Shown piece after piece: positions 6,707 through 13,055 of a DNA stretch of 44,495 nucleotides (the stretch's first letter is position 1; every line of letters begins with the position of its first letter). The DNA is from a virus. Under the pieces are notes generated by a model, which had not been told where the DNA came from, searched no databases, and worked only from the letters and a program-made list of their open reading frames with translations. Where the stretch lies: the IMG/VR virus record IMGVR_UViG_3300032516_000056, positions 1 through 44,495 of that record, one strand, 5' to 3'. Made by a program: the position numbers and the translations under genes.

Positions 6707-7759
6707 TTACGCGAGATCGTCCAGACCGCTGTTCTCCGATGCGCTAGACCGTCTCGTCCCTTTCTTCGCGGTGGCCTTGCCCTTCTTGCCCTTCTTGCCC
6801 TTCGGCTCCGCGCGCTCCGCGGGCTGCTCTCCGCGGGACTCCGCGGCCGCGCCCTTCATGTCGGTAGGCGTCACGGTATGCGACTCCGGCTCTTCGCTCT
6901 CATCGAAGCCGAACGCCTCACGCGCCGTCCGCCCCTCGGCCTTGATGGCGTTGTAGATGCCGCGAAGGTCGCCCAGCTCCTCGTCCGTGAAGCCTTCCGC
7001 GATCGGGTGACCGCACCATTCCTCGATGGTCGATGGGTCCACGCCGATCACCTTGAAGGCGCCGACCGTCTTGGTAGCCGCCGCCTCCTTGCCGCCCGCA
7101 TCCTTGACCACGCCGCGCACGTCGATCTCTCTCGCGCGCGCCCAGTACGCCGTGACGAGCCACCACGGCAGTGCGGCCACGATGGCGTTGCGGATCGCCT
7201 TGGACGAGCCCGCCTGCACCGTCTGATCGAGGTCGCGGTCCTGCATCTTGACCATGCGACCGCCGATCTTCTTCCACTTGCTCGCGCGGAAGCTGCGCTC
7301 GATCCGCACGTTGGTTTCCATGTCGAGGAAGACGCCGGAGAGCTGCACGTACTCCTCGGTGTCCAGCTCCTCGCGGACGCGGGCCACGGCGTTGCCCCAC
7401 CGACGCGCCAGGGCGTAGGCGGCCTTCACGCTCAAGCCCTCCACTCGCGTATCAGGGCACTGGTCACCCGGGCGACGAGAGCAGCCGTCGCGGCCGCTGT
7501 GCTTCTTGTATTTGATCGAGTACCAGACCTTCGATGCGAGCTGCGGGACACGCTCCAGCTCCGCGATGCTGTCCTTGAGCACCTTGTCCTCGTTGCGGGG
7601 GCGCTGAATGGCGACGCTCATCTGCGTCTCGTTCTCGATGCGCATGAGCACTGCGCCGCTCGTCACGATGCGCTCGGCCGCTGACGTGCCCGGCACCATG
7701 GCCCCGGTGGAGGGGTCCATCAGCTCGGCGTCCTGGTCGACTTCCCTGCTCCGCTCCAT
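6707..7759 (-). CDS. Probable single-strand annealing recombination protein
   Basis: 350 aa. The central part reads EGLSVKAAYALARRWGN, a beta-rich VQLSGVFLDMETN segment, then RDLDQTVQAGSSKAIRNAI and LPWWLV. I recognise this order from a phage family near nucleases, usually unnamed or called recombination protein, and similar in layout to single-strand annealing proteins. The pairing with a Cas4/RecB-like exonuclease two genes upstream supports a two-component recombination system. The tail is Lys/Gly-rich (PKGKKGKKGK) and ends in acidic GLDDLA, like tails that contact SSB partners. AAGGAG precedes the ATG. The annealing function is inferred from context and memory of the family. Confidence 0.6.
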   Translation of the reverse strand: MERSREVDQDAELMDPSTGAMVPGTSAAERIVTSGAVLMRIENETQMSVAIQRPRNEDKVLKDSIAELERVPQLASKVWYSIKYKKHSGRDGCSRRPGDQCPDTRVEGLSVKAAYALARRWGNAVARVREELDTEEYVQLSGVFLDMETNVRIERSFRASKWKKIGGRMVKMQDRDLDQTVQAGSSKAIRNAIVAALPWWLVTAYWARAREIDVRGVVKDAGGKEAAATKTVGAFKVIGVDPSTIEEWCGHPIAEGFTDEELGDLRGIYNAIKAEGRTAREAFGFDESEEPESHTVTPTDMKGAAAESRGEQPAERAEPKGKKGKKGKATAKKGTRRSSASENSGLDDLA

Positions 7760-7760
7760 G

Positions 7761-8081
7761 TTACGTCTCCTTCGTGGAATGGCCCGGCTGCTTCTTGGGG
7801 CCGCTGTTGATGCTGATCGGTTTCGCGTAGACCGAGAACAGTTCGCCGTCCTGCGCCACGACCATCACGCCGGGGCCCAGGATAGTAACCCTCGTCACGT
7901 CCTTCATGCCACGCAGCGCGGCAGCGACGGCCTCCGCGCGCTCCGGTTTGATGAAGGCGCACAGGGAGGGTGCCTTGGACCGTACCGCGTCCTTCACCGC
8001 CTGGACCTGCGACGGGGCGACGGTGCCCTGCTCGGCCGCGGAAGGTTCCGGGCTCGGCGTGCCTTTCGCTTTTGTAGTCAT
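7761..8081 (-). CDS. Hypothetical 106-aa protein between nuclease and annealing genes
   Basis: Not recognised. The start ATG shares a base with the nuclease stop (TGATG, 8079-8083) and has GGAGG upstream. The N-terminus is disordered and rich in Pro, Ser and Glu. Residues about 40-90 look folded, with VKDAVRSKAPSL, then ERAEAVAAALRGM and a strand VTILGPGVMVV. The C-terminus is polar. Its position between the exonuclease and the annealing protein suggests an accessory role in recombination, possibly a small DNA- or partner-binding protein. Confidence 0.6.
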   Translation of the reverse strand: MTTKAKGTPSPEPSAAEQGTVAPSQVQAVKDAVRSKAPSLCAFIKPERAEAVAAALRGMKDVTRVTILGPGVMVVAQDGELFSVYAKPISINSGPKKQPGHSTKET

Positions 8082-8917
8082 CAGCGTGCCTCCGCTGCGA
8101 GCATTCCTCGCGTGAACTTGCACGTGGTTCCGAAGAAGCCGCAGAATCGCGGACTGCACTTCCACGATGCGCGGTCCGCCGGGATGGCGATGCCCGCCAC
8201 GATCCCGGCGTTGACGGCGACGACGCGGTCGAGGTACGCCTGCGCCTTGATCGGTGAGTAGTGCGTGGTCAGCGGGATGTACTTCTGGTCGCCGTCAGGA
8301 TTCTTCTTCGAGGGCTTGTAGTAGATCAGGTTGTCGAGGACCATGGCTGCAGGCGGCCGCTTCTGCTTGGCGATGTAGGTGAGCGCGTACTGTTGAAGCT
8401 GAAGGCTGGTCTCCGCGGCCGACTCCTCCGGTGTGCGCGTGCTGGTCTTGGTGTCGCGGATCACGTGGTCAGTCTCCGCGATGTCGAGCACAGCGTCGAT
8501 GGGCGGAAGCCCTTCAACGCGGACCCGGATCTTCTCCTCGACGCTCGCGGGCTTGATCACCCTGGCCGGCCCCGCGTGGTGCAAGCGCGAGAGCCGCAAG
8601 GCAACGTCCTTCGTCTCGCCCTTGACGCGGCTCAGTCCGCGAGCCGCCTCCTCGGGCTCGAGTTTAACCTCCTGAGTGAAACCGCCGTCTACCTGCTCCG
8701 AGACGATCGCGTCCAGGTCGTCCGAGTGCAGCAGCGCGCCGCTGTCGCGCTTGCTTCGAAGGTCATCAGCGACCGCGGCATGCACAGCGCGGCCCCGGAT
8801 GAGCGGTGGGGACGACGGCTCCGAAATCTTCTCGACGTAGCGCAGCCGCCATCGCTCGCCGCAGTGCTGATACATCTCGATCTGCGACACCGATAGGTGC
8901 CGCTCGGTCTTCTCCAT
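8081..8917 (-). CDS. PD-(D/E)XK exonuclease, RecB/Cas4-like, probable Fe-S protein
   Basis: 278 aa. The motifs are in order: SVSQIEMYQHCGERWRL with Cys19, GRAVHAAV with His46, IDAVLDIAE with Asp145, RDTKTST with Asp155 and Lys157, and LQLQQYAL near 172-179. A C-terminal cysteine cluster (C254, C259, C266) plus Cys19 fits the four-cysteine iron-sulfur site of Cas4 and AddB-type nucleases. It should resect DNA ends to feed the annealing protein. I chose the ATG at 8915-8917, with AAGGAG nine bases upstream; an ATG at 9008-9010 lacks a ribosome site. This is the first clear enzyme gene of the leftward operon. Confidence 0.85.
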   Translation of the reverse strand: MEKTERHLSVSQIEMYQHCGERWRLRYVEKISEPSSPPLIRGRAVHAAVADDLRSKRDSGALLHSDDLDAIVSEQVDGGFTQEVKLEPEEAARGLSRVKGETKDVALRLSRLHHAGPARVIKPASVEEKIRVRVEGLPPIDAVLDIAETDHVIRDTKTSTRTPEESAAETSLQLQQYALTYIAKQKRPPAAMVLDNLIYYKPSKKNPDGDQKYIPLTTHYSPIKAQAYLDRVVAVNAGIVAGIAIPADRASWKCSPRFCGFFGTTCKFTRGMLAAEAR

Positions 8918-9031
8918 GACGATCCGCTCCTTCTGCTGTGGTGAGGATGCACGGCGACCGGGCCTTTTCCGCGTGGCGCCTTCCGCTGTCGCCAGCATTA
9001 TGCGCTCCATCGCACCCGATCGCCGCGCTGT

Positions 9032-9220
9032 TCAGTTCGTCCGCCGATCGGTGTCCATCTGGACGCGCTCGCGGTTCAGAACGTGGCATACAGAGCAGGT
9101 GGAACCGGGCGCGCATCCTTTGGTCACCAGGAAGGCCACAGCGGCGGTGAGGCTGATTATGCGCCGCGCGAGCCACGCCGCGGTCGCTCCGTTGGCAGGC
9201 GCTGCAACGAGCGGCAGCAT
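9032..9220 (-). CDS. Possible small membrane protein, first gene after the divergent promoter
   Basis: 62 aa, low certainty. The ATG at 9218-9220 has a GAGAGGGGG about ten bases upstream. The product has two hydrophobic segments (LPLVAAPANGATAAW and a stretch around ISLTAAVAFLV) followed by CSVCHVL. That layout could be a membrane anchor with a CxxC. A longer start at 9244 is possible. It lies alone in the 600-base region between the exonuclease and the plus-strand genes, so it may also be chance reading. Confidence 0.35.
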   Translation of the reverse strand: MLPLVAAPANGATAAWLARRIISLTAAVAFLVTKGCAPGSTCSVCHVLNRERVQMDTDRRTN

Positions 9221-9311
9221 CAACAAGGCACCCCCTCTCTCCATGACGGGAAACGCCGCGCGCCGTGATGACACGCGAGGGTGCGCAGGACGTGCCCTTG
9301 CACCGGTACAC

Positions 9312-9340
9312 ATGATGATAGGGCGCGCCCCGCATGTCAA
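9312..9340 (-). promoter_or_regulatory. Predicted leftward early promoter
   Basis: On the minus strand TTGACA lies at 9335-9340, and 17 bases downstream is CATCAT (9312-9317), four of six matches to a -10 box. It would drive the recombination, replication and 7-deazaguanine operon. A direct 25-base repeat lies just upstream. Weak -10; this is a sequence-based guess. Confidence 0.45.
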
Positions 9341-9345
9341 GAGCC

Positions 9346-9370
9346 GTAACCCGTTGCGAATATGGGAGAT
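9346..9370 (+). repeat. 25-base box, copy 1
   Basis: GTAACCCGTTGCGAA followed directly by TATGGGAGAT. It shares 20 of 25 positions with copy 2 at 9424-9448, with no gaps; both are in the divergent promoter region, and its parts recur at the terminase promoter (42921-42982). A regulator-binding site is likely. Confidence 0.6.
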
Positions 9371-9423
9371 GGGCCGCCTACTGATGCGTCCCTGTCGGCA
9401 CCGGCGCATCGACTCAGGCGCTC

Positions 9424-9448
9424 GTAACTCGTTGAAAGCATGGGAGAT
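9424..9448 (+). repeat. 25-base box, copy 2
   Basis: GTAACTCGTTGAAAG then CATGGGAGAT. It ends 18 bases before the TTGACA of the rightward promoter. Conserved parts are GTAAC, CGTTG and ATGGGAGAT, separated by variable bases. Confidence 0.6.
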
Positions 9449-9466
9449 CTTCGGTGCTGAAAAGTG

Positions 9467-9496
9467 TTGACAGCGGGACCCCGCGGGACGTATCGT
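9467..9496 (+). promoter_or_regulatory. Predicted rightward early promoter
   Basis: A perfect TTGACA (9467-9472), an 18-base spacer and TATCGT (9491-9496). It stands about 60 bases before the first plus-strand gene. The spacer contains the palindrome GCGGG-AC-CCCGC. This is the clearest promoter in the window. Confidence 0.65.
9473..9484 (+). promoter_or_regulatory. Palindromic operator candidate in promoter spacer
   Basis: GCGGGACCCCGC is a 5-base inverted repeat with a two-base centre, placed between the -35 and -10 elements, where a bound protein would block RNA polymerase. Confidence 0.4.
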
Positions 9497-9556
9497 ATAC
9501 GCGATGTTGAGTGATGTTGATTGATGGTGAACGCACGACACGAGGGAGCGGCGATG

Positions 9557-9880
9557 ATGACGAAAGCGGACAGGGTGGCGGAGGCGGATCGATTCCTGAC
9601 GCGCGAACAGCGCGCGCAGCGGGAGAACATGAAGCGCGCGGCGATCTTGGGGCCGAGCGTGATAACGGAGCGTGACGGCGTTCGGTACTCGTTGCAGATC
9701 AATCGCGTTGACACTGTGAATTGGGCGCCGACCGTCATCGTGCGAGCGACGAGCGACGCCGAAGCGAAGCAGGTCAGCGTCGAGTGGAGCACGCGGCGTG
9801 GGTTGATGGGTTCGTGGCGCCTGGTGAAACGGCCCTTCAGCCCGCAAGCAGTCATCGTGTCGTACTTCGAGGTGAGGTGA
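9557..9880 (+). CDS. Hypothetical early protein, 107 aa
   Basis: Not recognised. The ATG at 9557 is preceded by GAGGGAG at good spacing; ATGs at 9554 and 9524 are alternatives. The N-terminus is charged and helical (ADRVAEADRFLTREQRAQREN); the rest is strand-rich with polar ends. It is the first gene of the rightward operon, directly behind the predicted promoter, so it is probably strongly expressed early. The stop shares a base with the next start. Confidence 0.65.
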   Translation: MTKADRVAEADRFLTREQRAQRENMKRAAILGPSVITERDGVRYSLQINRVDTVNWAPTVIVRATSDAEAKQVSVEWSTRRGLMGSWRLVKRPFSPQAVIVSYFEVR

Positions 9881-10149
9881 TGACGAAGCGGCAGGGTGGG
9901 TTGAGCGATGCAGCGCGGCAGCGCATCGCGGTGTTGCACGGGTTTGAGCAGGAGCTGGGATCGATCCTTCGAGGCACCTTTGATGATTACCGGGACGACC
10001 GGACGCAGGCGCGCACCACGCGCGCGCTGGATCGGTTGCAGGTCGCGGTGAGTTGCAGCGTGCTTCGGCCGAGCAGCAAGGATCAGTTCGACGCGGCGAT
10101 CAGGTCGGTGCGCGGTATCGTCAACGCAGCAGTCAACGAGGCGAGGTGA
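9880..10149 (+). CDS. Hypothetical helical early protein, 89 aa
   Basis: Not recognised. The start overlaps the previous stop by one base (TGATG, 9878-9882) and has GAGGTGAGG upstream. The product is almost entirely helical and charged, with DAARQRIAVLHGFEQELGS and a closing DAAIRSVRGIVNAAVNEAR. It could be a small partner-binding or DNA-binding protein. It is the second gene of the rightward operon. Confidence 0.65.
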   Translation: MTKRQGGLSDAARQRIAVLHGFEQELGSILRGTFDDYRDDRTQARTTRALDRLQVAVSCSVLRPSSKDQFDAAIRSVRGIVNAAVNEAR

Positions 10150-10152
10150 GCG

Positions 10153-10467
10153 ATGGTCACAGCGACGAGTCGGATGAAAGAGCGGGTGGAGAGAGCGCAG
10201 GCAGATCAGGCCGTGGCGGTTGCCCGGATGCGCTCGCTGTTGGACGACATTTCGGATCGAGCGGCGCGGATCGAGGATCAGCTCTCGCACGTCATCCCGG
10301 GAATGCAGGGCTCGATGCCGGCGGTGGACATCAGCATCCTGCTGCTCAAGGGCCGCTACTTCACCAACGAGTGCGCGGACATCGAGGCGCAGGCGAGGGA
10401 GTACGACAAGCAGCAATACCTGATCGACGCCCTGCACGTTCAGATGGAGCGCGAGCAGCAGAGCTGA
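10153..10467 (+). CDS. Hypothetical coiled-coil early protein, 104 aa
   Basis: Not recognised. It is helical and charged, with long amphipathic helices at 7-45 and 68-100. Residues 63-71 read ILLLKGRYF; the DNA coding LLKGRYF contains a 22-base stretch shared exactly (opposite strand) with a capsid-module gene at 38516-38537. The start has GAGGTGAG upstream. A hairpin follows its stop. Confidence 0.65.
   Translation: MVTATSRMKERVERAQADQAVAVARMRSLLDDISDRAARIEDQLSHVIPGMQGSMPAVDISILLLKGRYFTNECADIEAQAREYDKQQYLIDALHVQMEREQQS
10341..10362 (+). repeat. 22-base exact repeat, early copy
   Basis: Identical, on the opposite strand, to 38516-38537, 28 kb away. Both copies code for the same peptide LLKGRYF in otherwise different proteins, in the same frame. 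Confidence 0.6.
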
Positions 10468-10472
10468 GGGGA

Positions 10473-10492
10473 GGGCGCGCAGCGACGCGCCC
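10473..10492 (+). terminator. Hairpin after early gene 3
   Basis: GGGCGCG (10473-10479), a six-base loop and CGCGCCC (10486-10492), five bases after a stop codon. No T-run follows, so it may be a weak terminator or an RNA end-protecting stem. Confidence 0.4.
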
Positions 10493-10604
10493 GGTAAAGC
10501 GCGGAGTCGGTACCCCAAGCCCGACGGAAAGGAGGCAGTGGACGAGACGCGCAGGGTTGAACGTCAACGCACGACACAGCGCGAGAGCGCGAGGAGCGGA
10601 ACAC

Positions 10605-10979
10605 ATGGCACAGACAGCGACGGCGAAAGCGGACACGACGGGCAAGGCGGCGAAGGTGAAGAAGGCCACGCAGCGGTTCGTGGGCATCCTGTACGACCAG
10701 ACGGTGGTGTGCAGCCGGACGGCGTGGCGCGCGATGATGACGGACATGCTCGAGAACGGCAAGGTGACCACGGTGCCGAAGGGAACGCGGACCCTGGGCA
10801 AGCCAGTGGACATTACTCGGCTGAGCAAGAAAGACATCGAGCACCAGCTCTCGATGGTGAAGATCACGGCGACGAGCGAGAAGATCGCGAAGCGCATCAG
10901 CAAGATGGAGGAGCGGCTGGCGAAGCTCAAGGCGGACAAGGCGGCGGCTGAGGCGGCGGAGAAGGGCACCGCGAAGTAG
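10605..10979 (+). CDS. Hypothetical basic coiled-coil protein, 124 aa
   Basis: Not recognised. GAGGAG lies eight bases before the ATG at 10605. The first 20 residues are Lys/Ala/Thr-rich (KAAKVKKATQ), the middle is a folded segment with FVGILYDQTVV and ITRLSKKDIEHQLSM, and the end is a charged coiled coil (RISKMEERLAKLKADKAAAE). Such layouts are seen in small DNA-binding proteins, but no domain is identified. A 12-base sequence in its leader (10566-10577) matches the leader of the first gene (9530-9541). Confidence 0.7.
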   Translation: MAQTATAKADTTGKAAKVKKATQRFVGILYDQTVVCSRTAWRAMMTDMLENGKVTTVPKGTRTLGKPVDITRLSKKDIEHQLSMVKITATSEKIAKRISKMEERLAKLKADKAAAEAAEKGTAK

Positions 10980-11002
10980 GGCGCGACAACAGCAACGACA
11001 CG

Positions 11003-11034
11003 CGACCCGGGAGCGCGCAACGTGCCCCGGGTCG
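11003..11034 (+). terminator. Hairpin between early genes
   Basis: Perfect 9-base arms CGACCCGGG (11003-11011) and CCCGGGTCG (11026-11034) with a 14-base loop, between two plus-strand genes. There is no T-run; terminator or processing stem. Confidence 0.45.
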
Positions 11035-11056
11035 TCATGTCTTGGAGGGATAGAAC

Positions 11057-11452
11057 ATGGCCCTGAACGGATTCGGTGACGGTGGCGCCCCGCAGTCGAT
11101 GAAGCTGAGGCTGCTCGCTGCGGCGCACGTCATCAGCAAGCAACGGCGCAACGAGCGCACCGTCTACGAGGCGGCGCGCAAGGACGGCTTGTCCTTGGAC
11201 AAGTCTCAGGCGGTCATGGTCTCGTCGGCGATCGTGGCACAGCGGAAGATCGTCGGCGCGTTCCTCGGGTTGAACATCGCGACCGACCAGTACGACCACT
11301 GGGTGGTGCGCAACTTCTCCGCGCGCACCATCGAGCGCGTGAGGCTGCTGCTTCGGGAGAACGAGCGTGAGGCGATCTACGCGGCCGTCACGGTGGCGCA
11401 GCAGACGGCTTTCTACATCGAGCAGATGAAGCGCGACGGGAGGTTGTCGTGA
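11057..11452 (+). CDS. Hypothetical early protein, 131 aa
   Basis: Not recognised. GGAGGG precedes the ATG. It is mainly helical and charged, with SMKLRLLAAAHVISKQRRN and an ending EREAIYAAVTVAQQTAFY. Residues 10-60 could be a helix-turn-helix-like region, but no motif is firm. Its stop overlaps the start of the radC-like gene (GTGA, 11449-11452), suggesting that the two are translated together. Confidence 0.65.
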   Translation: MALNGFGDGGAPQSMKLRLLAAAHVISKQRRNERTVYEAARKDGLSLDKSQAVMVSSAIVAQRKIVGAFLGLNIATDQYDHWVVRNFSARTIERVRLLLRENEREAIYAAVTVAQQTAFYIEQMKRDGRLS

Positions 11453-11871
11453 AGCATCTCATCTGCGAGGGCTGCCGGAAGAAGTACAGGACGGAGAGCC
11501 CGACCGTCTCATCCCCGCGCGAGGTCTACGCGAGGGTCAAGCGGTTGGCGACGGCGAAGTCGGAGCGCCTGATCGTGCTGTACCTCGACGAGCAGAATCA
11601 CGTCATCGACCGCAAGGTGGTCTCGGTCGGTGGGCTCAACACCACGCGCACTCACCCGAGGGAGATCATGCGGCCGGCGATCGCCTGCGGTGCGCTCGGC
11701 TTCATCCTTGCCCACAACCACCCGAGTGGATCACTGGAGGCGAGCCAGGACGACGTGGACTTCACCAGAGCGATCAGGCGGGCGGCAGAGATCGTCGGCA
11801 TCGGCCTCTACGACCACGTCATAGTCTCATCGGCCGGGTTCGTCAGCATGAAGGAAGGAGGGACGCTGTGA
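11449..11871 (+). CDS. RadC-like JAB-domain protein
   Basis: 140 aa. The JAMM metal site is intact: Glu39 in KSERLIV, His89 and His91 in AHNHPSG, Ser99 and Asp102 in SLEASQDD. YARVKRLA and STRTHPREI-like regions follow the RadC domain plan. A CEGC at 6-9 might bind zinc. Full RadC has an N-terminal helix-hairpin-helix domain; this protein lacks it. RadC-like JAB proteins are frequent in phages and mobile elements, some of them in anti-restriction settings, but no enzyme activity is established. The start is GTG, sharing bases with the previous stop. Confidence 0.88.
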   Translation: MKHLICEGCRKKYRTESPTVSSPREVYARVKRLATAKSERLIVLYLDEQNHVIDRKVVSVGGLNTTRTHPREIMRPAIACGALGFILAHNHPSGSLEASQDDVDFTRAIRRAAEIVGIGLYDHVIVSSAGFVSMKEGGTL

Positions 11872-12095
11872 TGGGCCGCCCCGTGGTCTTCATCGAGTTT
11901 CACGACGAGGGGCCGGACGACCTCGGCCGCCGTCACTACTCGCTGCACTGGACGGACCCGGCTGGCATCTTCAGGGAGGACCTGAGTAAGGACGGCAAGC
12001 CCTGCGGGTTCCGGCGCTCGCAGCATTTCTTCTCGCGGCCACCGGCGTCGTGCTGGGGCGGGTGGCGCGTCGAGGAAAGGAAGCCAACGGCATGA
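11871..12095 (+). CDS. Hypothetical early protein, 74 aa
   Basis: Not recognised. The ATG at 11871 overlaps the radC-like stop and has AAGGAGGG upstream. The product is Trp- and aromatic-rich (FIEFHDEG, HYSLHWTD, SCWGGW) and probably folds into a small beta domain. It has two cysteines, not clearly metal-binding. It overlaps the next start by four bases. Confidence 0.6.
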   Translation: MGRPVVFIEFHDEGPDDLGRRHYSLHWTDPAGIFREDLSKDGKPCGFRRSQHFFSRPPASCWGGWRVEERKPTA

Positions 12096-12331
12096 GCGAT
12101 GACGGATGGATCTGTGACGCGGCGCAGCTGCGCAACGTGCTCGCCGTGATGGGTGCGGACAGGAACGCGGAGGGCGGCTTCGTCGTGACGGGCCAGGTTG
12201 CTTCCTTCATGGGCGCCGGCGAGGAGTTCGTGATCGGGAGCGACGCCCAGTACTACGTCAACGGTCAGGCGAGGAGCCTCGTGTCGGCCCTCGCGCTGAC
12301 GTCTTACGGCTCAGCCGTGGTGGTGATCTGA
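12092..12331 (+). CDS. Hypothetical early protein, 79 aa
   Basis: Not recognised. The start overlaps the previous stop (ATGA, 12092-12095). It has a helical N-half (AAQLRNVLAVMG) and a strand-rich C-half (FVIGSDAQYYVNGQ, YGSAVVVI). No motif is recognised. The stop shares a base with the next start. Confidence 0.55.
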   Translation: MSDDGWICDAAQLRNVLAVMGADRNAEGGFVVTGQVASFMGAGEEFVIGSDAQYYVNGQARSLVSALALTSYGSAVVVI

Positions 12332-12525
12332 TGGCGGTACCGGAGCGGACGTTCACGCTGGAGCAGATCGAGGAAGCGGACGCCGACTGCGTGGGGTTCT
12401 GCGTGGCCTGCGGAGAGGAGCACTCCGGCATCGAGCCGGACGCAAGGGAAGGCGAGTGCGAGGTCTGCGGAGCGTTCAAAGTCTACGGCGCCGCGGAGAT
12501 CGCCGTCATGGGGCTGGTGGTTTGA
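12331..12525 (+). CDS. Small zinc-ribbon protein 1, 64 aa
   Basis: CVACGEEH at 24-31 and CEVCG at 43-47 give a four-cysteine zinc ribbon (C-x2-C...C-x2-C). The start overlaps the previous stop (TGATG). It is the first of three small cysteine-rich proteins in a row, all in the early block, a common place for host-takeover or anti-defence factors. Function unknown. Confidence 0.65.
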   Translation: MAVPERTFTLEQIEEADADCVGFCVACGEEHSGIEPDAREGECEVCGAFKVYGAAEIAVMGLVV

Positions 12526-12749
12526 TGGCAACGCAACCGACGAGGTTTGAGGGCGCGCGCCAGTGTAAGGGCTGCCGGCGCGAGCGGATCGTGGTTCAGA
12601 CGTTGGAGCAGCGGCGCAAGCCGTGGTTCTGCCGGGAGTGCCGCGAGCAGGGCAAGGACAAGACGCGGATCTGCGGGTGCTGTACAGAGGGCGGCTGCGA
12701 GGCTTGCGCTCCGACGTGCCCGGTGCACTGCAAGCGAAAGGAGGGGTGA
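12525..12749 (+). CDS. Small zinc-binding protein 2, 74 aa
   Basis: It has up to twelve cysteines: CKGC, CREC, CGCC, CEAC, then CPVHC. They could bind two or three zinc ions. The start overlaps the previous stop. The Lys/Arg content suggests nucleic-acid or protein contact. Function unknown. Confidence 0.65.
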   Translation: MATQPTRFEGARQCKGCRRERIVVQTLEQRRKPWFCRECREQGKDKTRICGCCTEGGCEACAPTCPVHCKRKEG

Positions 12750-12751
12750 TT

Positions 12752-12967
12752 ATGGCGCTTGCTCGATTCATCGTTCGCCACGCAGGCTACACGCTCCTGA
12801 GAAACGACGTGAAGCGGTTTCCGATGGGGCCCGGCGAGTGCCGGTGGTGCGGGCAGGAGCGGCGTGTGACATACGACTACCGCGCGCCGGGCCAGCTCGA
12901 CTACCGGCTGAACCGGCCGACCCATCGCTTCTGCGGGCTTGAGTGTTTCAAGGTGTTCTGGTACTGA
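12752..12967 (+). CDS. Small zinc-ribbon protein 3, 71 aa
   Basis: CRWCGQ at 29-34 and FCGLECF near 62-68 form a C-x2-C...C-x3-C metal site. AAAGGAGGGG lies before the ATG. It ends the small-protein run. Function unknown, perhaps a treble-clef or ribbon domain. Confidence 0.65.
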   Translation: MALARFIVRHAGYTLLRNDVKRFPMGPGECRWCGQERRVTYDYRAPGQLDYRLNRPTHRFCGLECFKVFWY

Positions 12968-13055
12968 CGTGGGGAGCGGGTCCGGGTTCAATGCTGCTCC
13001 ATCCGGCCCCGCAGCGTCTCCCCTCCCTAACTGAGCAGCGCCAAGGAGGTTCGTC

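Noticed and set aside
6620-7684. Plus-strand open frame of 354 codons
   Set aside because: Antisense to the annealing-protein gene, which has a good start and conserved pattern.
9337-10518. Minus-strand open frame of 393 codons
   Set aside because: It is antisense to three plus-strand genes with good ribosome sites and overlapping starts. Its Arg/His/Leu-rich composition is typical of a reverse reading in GC-rich DNA.
10538-10951. Plus-strand GTG frame after an AAAGGAGG
   Set aside because: The ribosome site is only a few bases from the GTG and the product is low-complexity; the frame at 10605-10979 is better supported.
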